A stretch of 7,604 bases of DNA from Amylibacter sp. (lineage in GTDB: Bacteria > Pseudomonadota > Alphaproteobacteria > Rhodobacterales > Rhodobacteraceae), in the NCBI GenBank assembly GCA_027083485.1, contig JALWOO010000153.1:1-7604 (forward strand), given 5' to 3'. The notes under the pieces were generated by a model. That model was not told the origin of the DNA, ran no database searches, and saw only the letters and a program-made list of their open reading frames with translations. A program made the position numbers and the translations under genes. This document shows, piece after piece, positions 6,978 through 7,604 of the stretch; position 1 is the stretch's first letter, and every line of letters starts with the position of its first letter.

Positions 6978-6982
6978 CTCCC
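6978..6982 (-). promoter_or_regulatory. Ribosome-binding site of the substrate-binding protein gene
   Basis: GGGAG on the minus strand, within AAGGGAGAAG, is the strongest Shine-Dalgarno match in the operon and lies eight bases before the ATG at 6969. It decides between the two nearby ATG codons and fits the high expression such binding proteins need relative to their permeases. Confidence 0.65.
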
Positions 6983-6990
6983 TTGTTGTC

Positions 6991-7003
6991 GGCCTTTGCG
7001 GCC
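6991..7003 (-). other. Short GGCC-GCAAA-GGCC hairpin between permease and binding-protein genes
   Basis: A four-pair all-GC stem with a five-base loop lies directly after the permease stop and upstream of the binding-protein ribosome-binding site. It has no T-run and is not a terminator. It could stabilise the downstream mRNA or act as a processing boundary giving more binding protein than permease. The stem is short enough to be chance. Confidence 0.25.
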
Positions 7004-7008
7004 CTTAA

Positions 7009-7604
7009 TTAGCGTGCAAAGGGCCAGCGGTTCATCGCCCGCAAAATGCGGTCGGTGATGGCCACAAGCCCCAGCGGTTCAAATATCAGAAAAGCGATGA
7101 TCAACAGGCCAAAGGCGATTTCCTGCAAAGGCGCGCGATATTTGCCCATGGACACATCGCCCCCCGTCAGTCCGCCAAATCCCAGTTTGATCAATTCCGG
7201 CACCAGCAGGATGATGATCACCCCGAACACCGGCCCCATGGTGCGCCCCATGCCCCCCACAATCAGCGCCGCTACCAGTTGCAGCGACAGCGTCAGTTCA
7301 AATTGTTCCGGCAGGATGCGCGCAAAGAAAAACGCCCAGAGCGCGCCCGCCGCACCGCAGTAACCGGCGGAAATGGCAAAGCTGAGCAATTTATAGCGCA
7401 GCAGCGAAATGCCCATGATCTCGGCCGAATAATCCCGGTCGCGAATGGCGATAAAGGCGCGGCCGATGCGGGTACGCAGCAGGTTTTGCACAAATAACAG
7501 CATCAGTACGGCCATGGTGGTAATCATGGCGTACATCTCGCGTTTGGTGTCCAGCTCCCAGCCAAACAGGTTTGGCGTCGGGGTGTCGGTGCCAACCATA
7601 CCGC
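7009..7604 (-). CDS. livM: LivM-type ABC transporter permease (C-terminal part, 5' end outside window)
   Basis: This is the second inner-membrane permease of the Liv-type importer. The frame runs open to the right edge; the ATG at 7599 is probably internal, since LivM proteins usually have more than 300 residues and only about 198 are seen. Counting from that Met, membrane segments lie at about 22-40, 71-93, 104-136 and 160-181. The BPD_transp_2 cytoplasmic coupling-loop signature GRAFIAIRDRDYSAEIMGIS (46-65) is conserved, as is VAALIVGGMGRTMGPVFG (109-126). The C-terminus ITDRILRAMNRWPFAR is short, so there is no fused LivG ATPase domain as in some LivM-LivG fusions. It ends 39 bases before the binding-protein gene; LivH and LivG partners are expected upstream, outside the window. 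The symbol denotes the family, not the substrate. Confidence 0.9.
   Translation of the reverse strand, partial: GMVGTDTPTPNLFGWELDTKREMYAMITTMAVLMLLFVQNLLRTRIGRAFIAIRDRDYSAEIMGISLLRYKLLSFAISAGYCGAAGALWAFFFARILPEQFELTLSLQLVAALIVGGMGRTMGPVFGVIIILLVPELIKLGFGGLTGGDVSMGKYRAPLQEIAFGLLIIAFLIFEPLGLVAITDRILRAMNRWPFAR

Overview
The window looks like a chromosomal segment of an alphaproteobacterium, most likely of the Rhodobacterales (Roseobacter/Rhodobacter type). This is inferred from protein style and gene order, not from any search: a branched-chain-amino-acid-type (Liv) ABC transporter operon with an embedded long-chain acyl-CoA ligase, and a tRNA-Ser(GGA) with encoded CCA. The window divides at that tRNA gene into an accessory left part and a core metabolic right part.

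Left part (1-2598, plus strand). This is the C-terminal half of a very large DUF4011/DUF3320-type protein: an SF1 (DNA2/NAM7, UPF1-like) helicase, then a Vsr/MTES_1575-type PD-(D/E)xK endonuclease domain, a proline-rich linker and a C-terminal DUF3320 module. Proteins of this architecture occur in defence islands, and single-gene anti-phage systems of this general kind have been described. The N-terminus and Walker A lie outside the window. The reading frame is broken: frame 2 is coding-like from base 2 until a stop at 179-181, while the family-like sequence continues in frame 1 from about base 133. The gene therefore carries a single-base-type frameshift around 115-178, either real decay or a sequence error. 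The linker holds QQSLF, which resembles a sliding-clamp-binding peptide.

Middle (2599-3108). About 340 bases without a convincing gene follow. They hold a possible 26-codon remnant overlapping the helicase stop, a 12-base near-copy of the tRNA T-arm, a perfect TATAAT, and weak hairpins. A complete minus-strand tRNA-Ser(GGA) lies at 2942-3031, with a plausible promoter at 3043-3072. Its 3' end faces the accessory gene, the usual geometry for a genomic island inserted at a tRNA.

Right part (3109-7604, minus strand, transcribed right to left). A compact operon reads LivM-type permease (5' end outside the window), periplasmic substrate-binding protein with a Tat-like signal, LivF-type ATPase with a basic C-terminal tail, and AMP-forming long-chain acyl-CoA synthetase. 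Gaps are 39, 15 and 9 bases, each with a recognisable ribosome-binding site. The natural reading is uptake of a carboxylic acid (aromatic, branched or fatty) followed by its activation to a CoA thioester; the substrate cannot be told from the sequence.
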